Part shown: piece by piece, positions 47,401-59,494 of the stretch | Numbering within the stretch: the first letter of the stretch is position 1 | Layout: the number at the start of each line of letters is the position of its first letter | Assembly (NCBI RefSeq): GCF_041146395.1 | Contig: NC_090989.1 | Location: 286,055,343-286,119,342, forward strand | Direction of reading: 5' to 3' | Origin: Eulemur rufifrons | Lineage: Eukaryota > Chordata > Mammalia > Primates > Lemuridae | DNA length: 64,000 bases | Notes under the pieces: generated by a model | Told to the model about the DNA's origin: nothing | Database searches by the model: none | What the model saw: only the letters and a program-made list of their open reading frames with translations | Position numbers and translations under genes: made by a program

Positions 47401-49627
47401 GCCCAGGGGACGGAGCTTGGCTTCTTCCGCAGGGCCAGACTCAGGTGGGAGCAGCCGCATGGCCCACACGGGGGATGGGCGGGCCGTCCGGTAGGCGAGT
47501 CTCCCACCCGGCTGGGCTGCCCGAGGGCCTCACCTGCCCAAAGCTGAGATGGGGGTTCGCGGCTGTGCTCGAGGATGGACGCTGCCATCAGGGTGGGAGG
47601 GAGGAGTGTCCAGCAAGGTCTCCCAGCAGGTCCTCCCCCTACTCTGGGCGCAGTGACCAGGAGGGACGGGGGGGGGGCTGGACAGCCCTGGGGGCCGAGG
47701 GCTCCTGGTCCTGCACCTCCCGCCATGGCTGCCACCCGCCTTCCTGGCCCCCTGCCCCAGGCTGGAGTGGGGGACGGGGCACAGGGCAGGTCTCACATTT
47801 AAAGTTCAGGTTTCAAAGGACACAATCTAAAAACAGCCACTGTCACTGTCCTTTTCACTGATGTTCAGTGCCCGTCTGACTGCTCAGCGTCCTTTGAAGC
47901 AATTGTGCCCTTTACCGCTGAACCAAACCCCCCCCCCCACCCCCCGAGCTGCACGAGACGTACTGAGGTCGGTGTTGGGTTTTTGGGTTTTGGGCACCTG
48001 GTGTTCCCGACCCAACAGCACCACCTGCTAGTGACACTGCCGGGTCCGGGACGTCCCGTAAGTTAAAACCTAGTCACGGCTCTGGCAGACCTAGAGCTGT
48101 ACACGCACCCGCAGTGGGCACTGAGCTGCACCCGCGGACCCACTCGCTAAGTGCCAACCTAGGGTTAAAGGCAAGTCAATCGGGGGCCAGTCCCCGGACT
48201 TGGTTCTGAGCCTTCTGGGGTTTCCGGGGAACCTCCAAAGTGGAGCTGCTGCCCGAGGTGGGCCTGAGGGGACAGGGCTGCACCCCCCTGGCAAGAGGCC
48301 ACCCATTGTGGGACCCAGCCCCGCCCCAGCGCAGGCCCCCCAAGCCTGTGGCTTCCCTTGCAGAGGCCCCGTGTGGAGCAAGCTGGGGGACAGGCTCCTG
48401 CGTCTCCAGGTAGCGGGTGTTTGTTGTGGATGGGGGGAGTCTCCCAAGGCGGGCTTGGGGTAGGGAGGAAACTTCCGGTGGCCACAGGGTGTCCCGAGTT
48501 GGTGGCTGCCTGAGTCCCTGCTCTGTCCTGCAGGGTTGCTGGCATCGGGGGGCCCTGGCTCTGGCCCCACTGAAGATCCCGCGGGTGCTGGGGTAAGAGG
48601 CGCTCCCACTCCCCCCTCAGAGTGGAGCCTTGCCAGCCCCCAGCCCCAGTGCCCCCTGCACAGTTTCTGCCCTTGCCCCTGGGCCCGCAGTGCACCCATG
48701 GCCCTGGGCTCAGAGGCCATCCCATCCCCTCTGCCCGGCCCCAGGGAGCAGCCACTGGCGGCCCCAAGCCCTCAGCCACCGTCACCGTCACCGTGCAGTG
48801 CACCTTCACCGTGGCCATGGAGGCCCAAAGGGGAGCCGACCTGTCCAGCCTGCGGGCACTGCTGGGGCAGGCTCTCCCTCGCCAGGCCCAGCTGGGGCAG
48901 CTCAGGTGGGCCGGAAAGCCCCCGCCTGCTGTGGCCGAGCTGGGCAGGCCGGTGGGCACCGCTCAGGCCGAGGCAGCGGTTGGAGGGTGGCTGGCACATG
49001 GGTCAGAGGTCACGCCCGCCCCCCAGTCCCCCACGTAGCAGCCCCCTCGAGGCCACGCTGAGGAATCATTTTGCAGTTACCGAGCCCCCGGTGAACGCGG
49101 AGAATGGGTCCCCGTCCCCGGGGAGGAGGCGCTGCAGAGGGCGTGGCTGGACGCGGCCGCTGACCCCGGGGGGCTGCAGCTTCAGTGCCAGGTGAGCAGA
49201 GGGGTGCGGGCAGGGCAGCCCAGAGGGTGGGGGCTTCTCCTCCTGGCGTCCGGCCTGCCCTGCAGCCCCCTATCCCGCCGCAGGGGGCAGGGGGCCGGCC
49301 CATCCTCTACCAGGTGGTGGCCCAGCACAGCTATGCAGCCCAGGGGCCCGAGGACCTGGACTTCGAGCAGGGGGACACGGTGGACGTCCTGTGTGAAGGT
49401 GGGGTGGGCACTGGCCTCCCCAAGCACTGGGGGGGGTGGGGCAGGAGCCGCCCGGGGCCTGGGGGTCCAGCCTGTGCTGTGAGCACATGTGACACCCGGA
49501 GGCCAAGCTCGGTGACATGCCTGACGTGCCCCTCGCAGTGGACCAGGCCTGGCTGGAGGGCCACCGCGACGGCCGTGTCGGCATCTTCCCCAAGTGCTTC
49601 GTGGCCCCTGCCTGCAGACGCCTGTGA
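38436..49627 (+). CDS. NOXA1: NOXA1, NADPH oxidase activator 1 (13 exons, frameshift in exon 7)
   Basis: NOXA1 is the p67phox-like cytosolic activator of NOX1. Its N-terminal TPR repeats bind Rac-GTP and its C-terminal SH3 domain binds the organiser NOXO1/p47phox. Coding exons: 38,436-38,612; 40,439-40,521; 43,972-44,080; 45,120-45,254; 45,505-45,612; 46,346-46,405; 47,273-47,381; 48,364-48,409; 48,534-48,592; 48,745-48,905; 49,077-49,191; 49,284-49,398; 49,539-49,627. All have GT donors and AG acceptors. Phases agree everywhere except exon 7, which is 109 bases where 108 are needed. With that base ignored the product is 454 residues (human about 476-483). TPR region: exons 1-4 (residues 1-168). 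SH3: exons 12-13, with [12 protein letters not shown] and F-P-K-C-F-V. Read literally, exon 7 gives a stop at 47,348-47,350 (about 249 residues, no SH3). The C-terminus (A-C-R-R-L, then stop) is about 18 residues shorter than human. Gene identity is very secure; intactness is not. Confidence 0.93.
38613..40438 (+). other. NOXA1: NOXA1 intron 1
   Basis: Begins gtgagc and ends gtccccag. The 39,270-40,130 part is AT-richer and non-GC-repeat, with an unrecognised 122-codon open frame (39,669-40,037). Its character (loss of CpG, AT-rich end near 40,060-40,140) suggests an old insertion of unknown type. 40,240-40,311 has a near-copy in intron 2. Confidence 0.6.
41294..41580 (+). mobile_element. Alu SINE in NOXA1 intron 2
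   Basis: It reads 'ggctggtatggttcatgcct', 'ttgaggtcagcagttcaata', 'gagcaagagtgagacctcat' and 'caggagggtcgctggagccc'. The copy is diverged and has lost its A-tail, so it is an older insertion. Confidence 0.88.
42123..43901. repeat. 1.78-kb C-rich minisatellite in NOXA1 intron 2
   Basis: A near-perfect array made from two alternating modules, 'cccccccacagggctgc' (about 17-18 bases) and 'ctccccacatgctgc' (about 15 bases), repeated about 100 times with variation in the C-run length and in t/c before 'cccc'. The minus strand has a run of five to eight G in every unit and is strongly G-quadruplex prone. Because no unit contains a stop, all three minus frames stay open for about 650 codons. The array lies between exons 2 and 3, 70 bases before the exon 3 acceptor. 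Confidence 0.95.
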
Positions 49628-49691
49628 GGAGCCCACCAGCCCTGGGCCCGGCAGGGAGGGTCAGCCCTGGGAAATCCTGTGTTCAGGAGGC

Positions 49692-50205
49692 TTTAATAAA
49701 AACGGCCCCCCACAGTGTGGTCCACGTTCCAGGCTTGGCGACTGGGAGGGGTGTGACCCAAGAGGGCGTGGGGGGTGGCCCAGGAGACACCCACGTTGCT
49801 GGACTCTGTCCACCTGGTCAGATAGCAACAGCGACTGGTCCGGGCGGCCCTGCTTCCCTCTCGGCCTCCTGCTGTGGCTCCTGGCGTCCCCGTGCTGTCC
49901 CTGTGCAGTCCCTGTGCTGGCTCCTCGGAACCAGGCCCAGCCCTGCTCCAGCAGTGGCCCCCGAGCCGGCTCCACGCAGGCTCCTGCACACAGCCCTGGG
50001 GTGCTGCAGGGACGAGGGGCCCACGGACGCTGGGGAGGGGGCCGTAGGCGGGGGCCATGCAGTCTTCATGGCCAGCATGACCTGGTGGCAGAGTGGGGCC
50101 GGATGTCCGGGATGCACAGCCAGAGCCCACGGAACAAGGCATTGCAGGGGTCAGGGGATCAGGAAGGCTCTGGGGTGCGTGGTGGGCTGGGCCTCTGCCT
50201 TCCCG
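49692..50205 (-). other. ENTPD8: ENTPD8 3' UTR, probable
   Basis: From the TAG stop to the only plausible minus-strand poly-A hexamer nearby, ATTAAA at 49,697-49,692. The sequence is GC-rich and has no other AATAAA/ATTAAA on the minus strand. If correct, the two converging transcripts would overlap tail to tail by only a few tens of bases. Confidence 0.45.
49695..49700 (+). terminator. NOXA1: NOXA1 polyadenylation signal AATAAA
   Basis: The first AATAAA after the NOXA1 stop, 68 bases downstream, followed by a GT-rich stretch (cagtgtggtcc). On the opposite strand the same sequence gives ATTAAA (49,697-49,692), which may serve ENTPD8. Confidence 0.75.
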
Positions 50206-53200
50206 CTAGTCCTGGGGCCAGAAGAACTGGACCGCGGCAGCCCCAAGGACAGACACCAGGGTCAGCACGAGAAAGACCACTCCAGCTGCCCAGACGCTGT
50301 AGCTCTCTGCCCGCCACTGGGCCGGCGCCTCGGCCGGGATCATGCCAGTCAGGTTCAGCATATAGCCCAGCGTCCAGCCGATGTCCATGCCACCAGCCTG
50401 CGGGATACACAGGCCGCTCAGGGCTGCAGGATGGCTGCCCAGAGCCCCCTCCCTGCCCTCGAGCTGGGGAGGTGGTCACCTGCTTGCGGAACTCGATGCT
50501 GGGCCAGGTCTCCTCGCTGAACCCGTAGCCCTCTGTCAGGAGTGTGAGGATGTACAGGCCGCAGGCACAGTAGTCCCGGAGCCAGCGTTCCTGCCCCGGG
50601 TAGCTGGCCTCCACCTGGGGCGCAGGAGGCCAAGGGGCCAAGTGAGGGCCCAGGACCACCAGGCCATGGTGAGACCCCCCCCACCCCTGCCCTGGCCGAC
50701 CTGAGCCTCCGGGTGACAGGAGGGGGTCGGGGCAGTTGGCAGAGAGCTCTGCCTGCTGTCCCTGGGAGCCCTTGACCAGTCGAGAGGAGCCCGGTGTGGC
50801 CCCACCTCACAGCCAGCAGAGGCCATGTCCCCACCAGTCATCCCCTGGGCTCCCAGCTGGAGCAGGACGGCCAAGGCACTGTCCCCCATGCCACAGCCCC
50901 AGCCCCTCCTGGCCACAGTGCCCTGCCCGGGGGTCCCTCCACCCTGAAAGACTCTTGGGGACCCACAGCTGGAGCCCAGGGCGCCCAGGGGCACCCACCA
51001 ACTTCCAGGGCTCCTTGCAGAAGTTCCAGACTGTGGCGTTGGCAGTGCCCAGTGACTGCCTGGACGTGAGGTTCAGGAAGTAGAAGGTGTAGTAGAAGTT
51101 GGAGAAGGCCTGGGGTGGGAGGACATGGGTGTCCCCCGGGCCACGCCCAGGTACACCTGGGGTTGGAGGAAGCCCCACCCATGGGGTGTCCCAGAGTCCC
51201 CAGGAGCCAGCCAGGGCTTGACCCATCCCTCCTGTCCCTCCTCTCCCTGGGTTGGCAGTGGGGGTCTCACGTAGAACTGGCCCCACAGCGGGGGCTGGTA
51301 GACCCCGTCGAAGGCACACTCCCCTACGTCCTGGCCGCTGGAGCAGTTGAAGAGTTCCTGGATGGCCATGACACAGGCCCCAGGGTCACCCGTCCCTTCC
51401 ACTGTGAGGTTCTGGGTGAGGTTCTGGGGGGCCGCAGAGTAGACACAGGGTGACTCGTACAGGGAGGCCAGGGGCAGTGTGGTGCGGTAGCCGCTGTGGT
51501 AGCAGGGGTGTCGGACCAGGCTGGCCGAGGGGCTCTGGCTCTGTAGGGGCAGGGAAGGCCTGAGCACTGGCCCAGAGCCGGCAGCCACCACCCCAGCCCC
51601 AGCCATCCTGACCTGCACCAGCCCGGCCAGGAGCCGGCTCAGCATCTGGTCCCGCCCAAAGCAGAGGTAGCTGTAGGTGTAGACGCTGTAGTTGGAGCCG
51701 TAGAGGTGGAAGGTGGCCTGGGTGCTCGTGTCCAAGATGGGGCCCCCGGGTACGAAGGCGATCTGGGTGGAGGCCCCTCCCAGGTCCAGGGCGCCCACCA
51801 GTGTCCCCTCCAGAGGCCGGGTCCATTCTCCAGAGAAGGAGTACTGATCACAGGGGGCGCTGTCAGCCCTGGACCCCAGCCCACACCGGCCCCGCCCCAC
51901 CTCGGGCCGCCCGTGGCACCTTGATGAGCAGCCCCAGGACGTAGTTGATGGTGATCCAGCCAAAGGCGCCTTCGTCCTGCCCGTCCAGGAGCTTGGCACC
52001 CTGAAAATCCACAGGAGACCCGGCCAGGACCCGGGTGACCGCTGCAAAGATGTCCTCCGCCTGGGAGCTGTTCTTCTGGCTGGGCAGAGGGGACCGGGGC
52101 CAGGCTGGCTGGAAGCCCAGCCCAGCACCTGCCCTGCACCCCCAGGCTGAGCAGACCCGGCTCCTGCAGCCGCTCCCCACAGACGCCAGCCAGAGACCTC
52201 CTCACCTGAGCAGCCTCATGCCGGCCGTGGCCCCCAAGAACATGGGTGTTCCCCGATGCTGGGCCTCTGGGATCAGCGCCAGTGCCTCCTCCAGGCAGCC
52301 CCGAAGGCTCTCACCAGCCTGCGCAGGGTCGGAGGTGTAGGACGAGATTCCAGGCCCTGAAATACAGCAGCCGGCACCAGGCTGCAGGCCCTGAACGGTG
52401 GCCCCCAAAGACACAACCAGGTCCCGACCCCTGGGGCCTGGGAATGTGACTTAGTCTGGGAAAAGGGCCTCCCAGTGTCATGAGTTACAGGTCTCGAGAT
52501 GAGACCGTCCTGGACTGCCCGGGTGGCCCTGAATCCAGGGGGCAGCGTCTTGTGAGAGGAAGGAGACAGACTGGAAGGCGGAGGCAGAAAGGAGCCACCC
52601 TAGAGCCTTAGAGGGGCGCAGCCCTACCGACACCTTAGTCTCGGACTCCCAGCCTCTAAAACGGTAAGAAATACATCGCTGTTGTTTAAGCCCCCAGTTG
52701 ACCAGAGCCCCCTGGCAACAAATTCAGGGCCTCCTGTATCCCCCCTCAGGGTCCTGGCGGGCAGCCCTGCAGCTGGTGGCCTCAGCTGCCACCACCAAGG
52801 TGGTGTCAGGGTGGGGAGCACCAGTGGCCAGAGAGGTTGGCACTGGAGAGACAGACGCTGGGCAGACGCGGGCCAGGCAGAGGGGAGTCAGCCGCAGACC
52901 CCGGCGGGTGGCACAGCCCAGGGGCTGTGCTGCTTCTCCCCACGTACAGGCAGGGACAACAGCAGAGCCCCGTGCCCAGCTCTGTGACCTTGGTCAAACC
53001 GCTCAACCTCTCTGAGCCCTTTTCCTTTAGGTTGACTTGCTGATTGGCCAAGGGGTGGAAGTGCAGTAGCTCCTGCCTGGCACCAAGGGCACCAGCTGTG
53101 CTGCCGCCCAAACCTCCACCCAGCTGGGATCCCAGCCAGGCAGCGCCGGCAACTCCCAACACCGCGAGGGAGCTGACGCCGACCTTCCACCTGGCAGGCC

Positions 53201-53504
53201 AGCGCCTGGCTGACCACGCCCGTGCCATTCTCCTTGTCCACCGGCCACCGATACACGAAGAGGGAGGTGTGGGAGGAGCCAGCGTCGAACACGATGCCGA
53301 ACTGCGGGCGGCATCCGGGTTAGGAGGGCCTGGGGGCCACACCCGTCAGCCCAGCCTCCCCACCCGGCCCAGTGGCACCTTGGTGTCTGCAGGAAGGAGG
53401 ACGTTGACAGCCTCCACCAGGACAAGAACAAGTGCAGTGAGTCCCAAGGCCACCGCAGTCCCCAGCAGGGCCAGGAAGACCTTCTGCTTCCAGGACAGCC
53501 CCAT
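50206..53504 (-). CDS. ENTPD8: ENTPD8, ectonucleoside triphosphate diphosphohydrolase 8
   Basis: A cell-surface enzyme that hydrolyses extracellular ATP/ADP and other nucleoside tri- and diphosphates; in mammals it is the main liver canalicular ecto-ATPDase. Exons (minus): 53,504-53,379; 53,301-53,184; 52,356-52,206; 52,079-51,920; 51,843-51,613; 51,540-51,271; 51,109-50,999; 50,614-50,480; 50,397-50,206. All junctions are GT-AG and in phase, giving 497 residues (human 495). Features: N-terminal membrane helix (about 8-34); apyrase region 1 F-D-A-G-S-S-H-T-S (47-55); region 2 G-A-T-A-G-M-R (123-129); region 3 [11 protein letters not shown] (168-178); region 4 L-D-L-G-G-A-S-T-Q (204-212); C-terminal membrane helix (about 470-490). 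Many N-glycosylation sites (N-G-T, N-S-S, N-Y-S, N-L-T, N-C-S, N-A-T) fit an extracellular domain. No disabling change is seen. It converges with NOXA1. Confidence 0.95.
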
Positions 53505-53509
53505 GGCGA

Positions 53510-54680
53510 GGGCAGGGCTGCTCCTGTGGAGTGTGGGGGCAGCTGTGGGCACCACAATCCACCTGCTGCCCCTGCCCAGCCCTCCAGAGGGGCACCCCGT
53601 CTCCCTCGAGACGCAGCTGCCCGTCCTGGAGAGTCACTCGCCCTGGGGCTCAGACAGCCCCTCTTGGCCGGGCTGATGGCTGGGGGAGCCCCACTGGGCA
53701 GCAGGGGCCTTGTCTGGGGACGCAGCCCCCGCAGGGTCCAGAAAGCCCGTGTGGTGCTACTGTCAGGGGCAAAGGAGCCCCTGTGGACCCCCATGTTACC
53801 TGGGGCAGCCCTGGGCCCCACCCTCATCCCCTGCTCCCCGGGCCACCCCCCTGGGAGCAGGAGCCCAGCTCTGGGCCACACGGCGCCAGGGCTCGGCCTC
53901 TTCTCCGCAGCCCCCAGCCAGGCCTGTCACGGGGCAGGGCTGAGCTCCTGGGCCAAGGACCACACGTGAACCAACCTGAGGCCTCTTCTCCATTAAAGGA
54001 CCTTCATGCAGGGGCTTCTTAACAAAGACATCTGGTTTCTGTTTTAAAACCCAGCCTTGGATTTCTCTAATCTGATTTTGAAATGCTTTAGTTGGCCCCA
54101 GATGGCCCCGGGCAGGAGACTGACCCGGGAGTGCCCTTTGCTTGGGGCCTGGGGCGGGCCCAGCTCGGGTGGAGTGGCAAGGGGCCTGCAACCACCCCAA
54201 AAAGTCACCTGGCCTCGGCCAGGCCAGCTCCTGGTGCCCCCCCCATACTGGGCATCACCACCAGGGCCAGCAACTGCATGCCAAGGTCTGTAGCACTGAG
54301 GTGCACGTGGTTTTGTGTCGTATCGTGTGACCCCCAAGAACACAAACTCTCCTAATGTGCTCCGTCCACACGGAGCCACCTGCAGGGACCAGGCCGGGTC
54401 CCTTCCTGGGCTCCTGGGCACATGGTGAGTGGACACTCCATGAGGGTCCTCATGGAATTCTCTGTGTGTCGCCATCTTAGGAGCGAAGACTGACCCTCAG
54501 AGAGGACAGGTGACTTCCCAGACCCAGACAGGACCCAGCCTGTGTCCCTAAGCAGCACCCTGGCCACTGGCCACCTCACAGGGACAAACAGATGACAGGC
54601 AGGGACTCCCTTAGATCCCACCTCCAAGGGATGTTGCATCCTGAGACCCCTTGGCTGAGCTACCAGGTAGGTGGACAGAG
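53510..54680. other. Region upstream of ENTPD8, no further gene seen
   Basis: The 5' UTR and promoter of ENTPD8 should be here, but no TATA box or CpG island is evident. Open frames are composition artefacts. 54,000-54,070 is AT-richer and unassigned. Confidence 0.4.
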
Positions 54681-54689
54681 AGGATGGGG

Positions 54690-54920
54690 TGGCCCCCAGA
54701 CCAGAACAGCCCCCTCAGACGGGACAGATCCCCCTCAGACCAAGACAGGCCCCCTCAGACCAGAACAGCCCCCCTCAGACCAGACAGGCCCCCCCCAGAC
54801 CGGGACAAGCCCTCTCAGACCAAGACAGGCCCCCTCAGACCAGAACAGCCCCTCTCAGACCGGACAGGCCTCCCCCAGACCGGGACAAGCCCCCTCAGAC
54901 CAAGACAGGCCCCCTCTGAC
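54690..54920. repeat. Minisatellite, about 18-20-bp units
   Basis: About 12 copies of 'cccctcagaccagaacagc' and its variant 'cccctcagaccaagacaggc', showing a two-step higher-order pattern (54,735-54,800 resembles 54,815-54,885). Not coding. Confidence 0.88.
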
Positions 54921-54924
54921 CCTC

Positions 54925-55505
54925 ACCTGGGCTGGCCACCAACCTGCAGCCGTAGCAAGGAGGAAGCTCTGCTCTGGGGTGACCTGTCCTGGACCTGTGT
55001 CCTGCCTCCCCCCGCAGCCAGTCACCGCCCATCTGGACCTGGGTCCACTGCTGGCAGTGACAGGTGGCCGCGTGTCCACCCCTAGCTCATACACTGAGGC
55101 TGGCAGGGTCGCTGCCCAGGGTCAGCCCCTTCCCCTGGGTCACAGGTGGCATTGACCCCTGAGTGCAGGGTGGAGGGCAGAGAAGGGAGGGGAGGGCCAG
55201 CACCCTCCGTCCAGCATGACCTTCCGGGCTGCAGGGCCATGCTGGGGGTGGGATACTTGTAGAAACCCCACAGGGCCCCTCCCTGCCCGGGTGGACTTTG
55301 TCCCCCGCCTGTGGGGAGGCCAGGGCAGGGCGGGGTGAGGCTGCCTTTGGCGTCTTCCCCGTTGCTGGTTGTTTTTAAATCATGAGGTAAAAAGGCCTCC
55401 TTTTCCAGCACCTGCGGGCTTCTGTAACCAGCACCGCTCTCCTGGCTGGCCCCTGCACAGCACCAGGGTCCCTTCCTTGTGCCCCAGGAGTGTTCCATTT
55501 TAGGG
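54925..55505. other. Intergenic DNA between ENTPD8 and the antisense L1
   Basis: No gene recognised. It is GC-rich and changes to AT-rich L1 sequence at about 55,370-55,510. Confidence 0.4.
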
Positions 55506-57241
55506 ACAGACCACAGTGACCACTTGCCTGTTTAAGGACATTGGGGTGTTCCCACCTGTTGGCATTTTGACTAGGAACAGAGCTGCCGGGGCCATCCACG
55601 GGAAGTCTTCCATTCTCATTTCTTTTTGGTAAACACCCAGGAGAGAAGTGCTCTCTCCTGTACCTTGATACGAAACTGCCAAACTGTTTTCTAGCGGAGA
55701 GATCCAGTTTCTCTGCGTCTCCGCAGCATTCGGTGTCAGTTTTAAATTTTCGCCAATCTGGTAGCGTTAACAGTGCTGCAGTACCACCTCATTGCAGCGC
55801 CCTAGCGACTCGTTGAATGTCTTCTCGAGAGCCTCTTTGGATACCTTTATCATAACCCTTTTGCCCATTTTTAACTGGATTGTTTGTTTTAAAGTTTAGA
55901 GAATTCCTTATATATTCTAGATACTAGTCCTTCGTTGTGTATGTGGCTTGCAAACATTTCCTCCCAGGCTGTAGCTTACCTTCTCATTGTCGTAGTGTAT
56001 TTCACAGAGCAAATTTTAAAAATTTTTAATGAAATCCAATTCATCATTTGTTCTTTTACAGATGGTGTTTTGGATGTCATTACTCTGTCAGAACTCTTTG
56101 CCTGAGCCCAGGTCATGAAGATTTCTTTCTTCTAAAAGTTTTATGGTTTTATGTTGTACATTTAGATCTATGATCCATTTGGAGTTAATCTTTGTATAAG
56201 ATGTGATGTTTAGGTTAAGGTTCATTTTCTTTGCATATGAACAACCAATTGTTCTCACACCATTTGTTGAAAAGATCGTCCTTTTTGCAGGAATTCCTTT
56301 GCACCTTTGTCTAAGACTGAATAGCCATATTTATGGGTCTATTTCCAGACTCTATGGTATTTCTCTCCTCCCCAATTCTGTCTTGATTACTGTAGCTGCA
56401 TAGTAAGTGTAAACATCATGCAGCATGAGTCCTCCAACTTCATTCTTCTTTTTCAAAATTGTTTCAGCTACTCTCGTTCCTCTGCCCTTCAATATATATC
56501 TTACAGTCAGGCTCTCTATATCTACAAAAAAATTGTCTTGAAATTTTTATTGGTATTTCATTAAATCTATGATCCCTTTGAGAATTGATATCTTAACAAT
56601 TTTGAGTATTCCAATCCATGAATACAATTTATAGCTCTCCATTTATTTAAAATTTAGGTCTTTTAAAAATTTTCTTTCATCAGTATTTTCTGGTTTTCAG
56701 AATACAGATCCAGTACATGTCTTGTTAGATTTGTACCTAAGTATTTCATTTTGGAGGGAGCTATTGTATATGGTACTGTTTTTAATTCAGAGTTCAATTG
56801 TTCATTAGCAGCATATAGAAAAATGATTGTTTTTCGTGTGTTGACTTGTGTCCTGTGACCATGCTAAGCTCACTCACTAGTTCTAGGAATTTGTGTGTAG
56901 ACTCCCTGGAATTTTTGGCAGAGACAATCGTGCTGTTTGTAAACAGGAATGGCTTCATCTGCTCCTCCGCATTCTGCCTGCCTTTTCTTTGTTTTTTTTT
57001 TTTTTTTCCTTTTTCTTTTTTTGCCTCATTGCACTGGCTAAGGCTAAGTGGAGGGGAGTGGTTAGGAGTGGATATCTTTGCCTACCTTGTTCTCAATTTT
57101 AAGGGGAAAGCATTGTCATTCACTATTAGGTACGATGTTAGTTGTGGGTGCTATGTAAAAGCCCTTGATCAGGCTGAGGAAGTTTCCTTCTATTCCCAGT
57201 TTGCTGAGAAGCTGTCATCATGAATGGATTTTTATATATAA

Positions 57242-57402
<161 letters not shown>

Positions 57403-59013
57403 CAAATTCAATTTCTTTAATAGTTAAAGGGTTGTTCAAGTTATCTATTTCATGACTTTTGGTAGTTTGTGGCTTCCAGAATTTGATTCATTTCACCTAA
57501 GTTGTCAAATTTATATGAATACAATTATTCATAGTATTTTTTTCTTATCCTTTTAATGTCTGTGGGGCCTGTGTTAGTAATAGCCCTCTTGTTTTTCATA
57601 TTAACAATTTGTGTCTGCTTTTTTCTTTTTTTGCCAGTATTTCTAGAGGTTTATCAATTGCATTGATCATTCCAAAGAACCACCTGTTTCATAATTTGTT
57701 TCTATGGTTTTGGTTTTTGAATTCTTTTAATTCTGCTCTTACATGTATTTCCCTTTCTTCTGCTTGATTTGGGCTTACATTGTTCTTTTCTGGTTTCATA
57801 AGGGGAAAGATTAGATTATTGATTTGAGACTTTTTTCCCTAATGTAAGATTTTTGTGCTATAAATTTCTCTCTAAGCACTGCTTTAGCTGCATATTTCAA
57901 TTTTTGATATATTTTTATTTTACTCAGTTTCAAATATTTTTTAAATTTCCATGAGATTTCCTCTTTGATCTGTGGATTATTTAGGATTGTGTTGTTTAAT
58001 TTCCAAGTGATTGGATGTTTTCCAGATATTGTTCTGTTATTGATTTTTCTAGTTTGAATTTCATTATGGTCAGAGAACATAGTTTGTATAATTTTATTTT
58101 AAATTTGCTAAGGCTTTTTCTTTTTTTAACAAGTATATGGTTTATTTTGTTGCAGGTTTCATGTGCACTTGAGAAGAATATGTATTTTGTTGTTGTTGGG
58201 TGGAATGTTCTATAAATGTAATTATGTCCTGTTGGTTGATGGCATTACTCAGTTAATTTATATCCTTGATGATTTTCTGTTCACCAGTTCTGAGAAAAGA
58301 ACACTGATGTGTCCTATTGTAATTGTGAATTTGTTTATTTCTCTTTTCAGTTCTGTCGGTTTTTGTTTCAAATATTTTGTACTGTTGCTGGGTGTGTGCT
58401 CCTGGGTTGTTATCTGACACCTTCTTGGTGAACGCCCCTCTTGATCCCCAGTGATGTTCTTCACTCTGAAGTCTGCTCTGTGTGATGTTAACACAGCCAC
58501 TCCTTTTTCCTTTTAATTAGTATTTGCAGAGTATGTCATTCTCCATCCTTTACTTTGCATTGACTCACATCATTGATTTGATTTCAGACTTCCAGCCTCC
58601 AGAACTGGGAGGAAATAAATGTCTGTTTAAGCCACCTTGGCTGTGATACACTGTTAGGGCAGCCCTCGTAAATTCACCCACACTGTCCTTTTGAATTGCT
58701 CTTCCTCTCTAGGTCAGGTGTCATTTCTCTTTAGCTGCTTTCACGATTTCTTCTTCGTTTTTAGTTTTCAGCAGTTTGACTATGATGTGTCTAGGTGTGG
58801 ATTTCTTTGAGTTTGTCCTATTTAGGGTTGCCTTGGCTTCTTTGATCTCTAGGTTCCTATCTTTCACTAAATGGGCTGTTTCAGTCTTTGTTTCTTCAAA
58901 TATTTTTTCAGCATTACATTTTTCTTCTGCTTCTGGGGCTCCAAAGATACAAATGTTACTCCCTAAGGCCCTGTTCACTTTTTTCTTTTAGGTCTTTTTC
59001 ATTGTTCAGGTTG

Positions 59014-59368
59014 GATAATCTGTTTTTTTTTTTTTTTTCTGTTGAGACAGAGTCTCACTTTGTTGCCCAGGCTAGAGTGAGTGCCGTGGCGTCAGCTTAG
59101 CTCACAGCAACCTCAGACTCCTCGGCTTAAGCGATCCTACTGCCTCAGCCTCCCGAGTAGCTGGGACTACAGGCATGCGCCACCATGCCCGGCTAATTTT
59201 TTCTATATAGATTTTTAGTTGTCCATATAATGTCTTTCTATTTTTAGTAGAGACGGGGTCTCACTCAGGCTGGTCTCGAACTCCTGACCTTGAGCGATCC
59301 ACCCGCCTCGGCCTCCCAGAGTGCTAGGATTACAGGCGTGAGCCACCGCGCCCGGCCGATAATCTGTT
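59014..59368 (-). mobile_element. Alu SINE with target-site duplication, inside the L1
   Basis: A full-length reversed Alu (59,025-59,357) with the strepsirrhine mid-region ('ctatatagatttttagttgt'). It is flanked by the 11-base direct repeat gataatctgtt (59,014-59,024 and 59,358-59,368). Confidence 0.92.
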
Positions 59369-59494
59369 GATTTATCTTCAGGTTCATTAACTCTTTTCCC
59401 TGTCATTTCCGTTCTGCTACTGAGTCTGTCCAACGAGGTTTTTCTTTGGTTTTTTTAGATTTTGGTTATCATGTTTTTCAGTTCTAAAATTTCT

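Noticed and set aside
57811..58080. Open frames resembling L1 ORF2 and ORF1 on the minus strand
   Set aside because: They are short pieces of a dead L1, not host genes, and are included in the L1 annotation.
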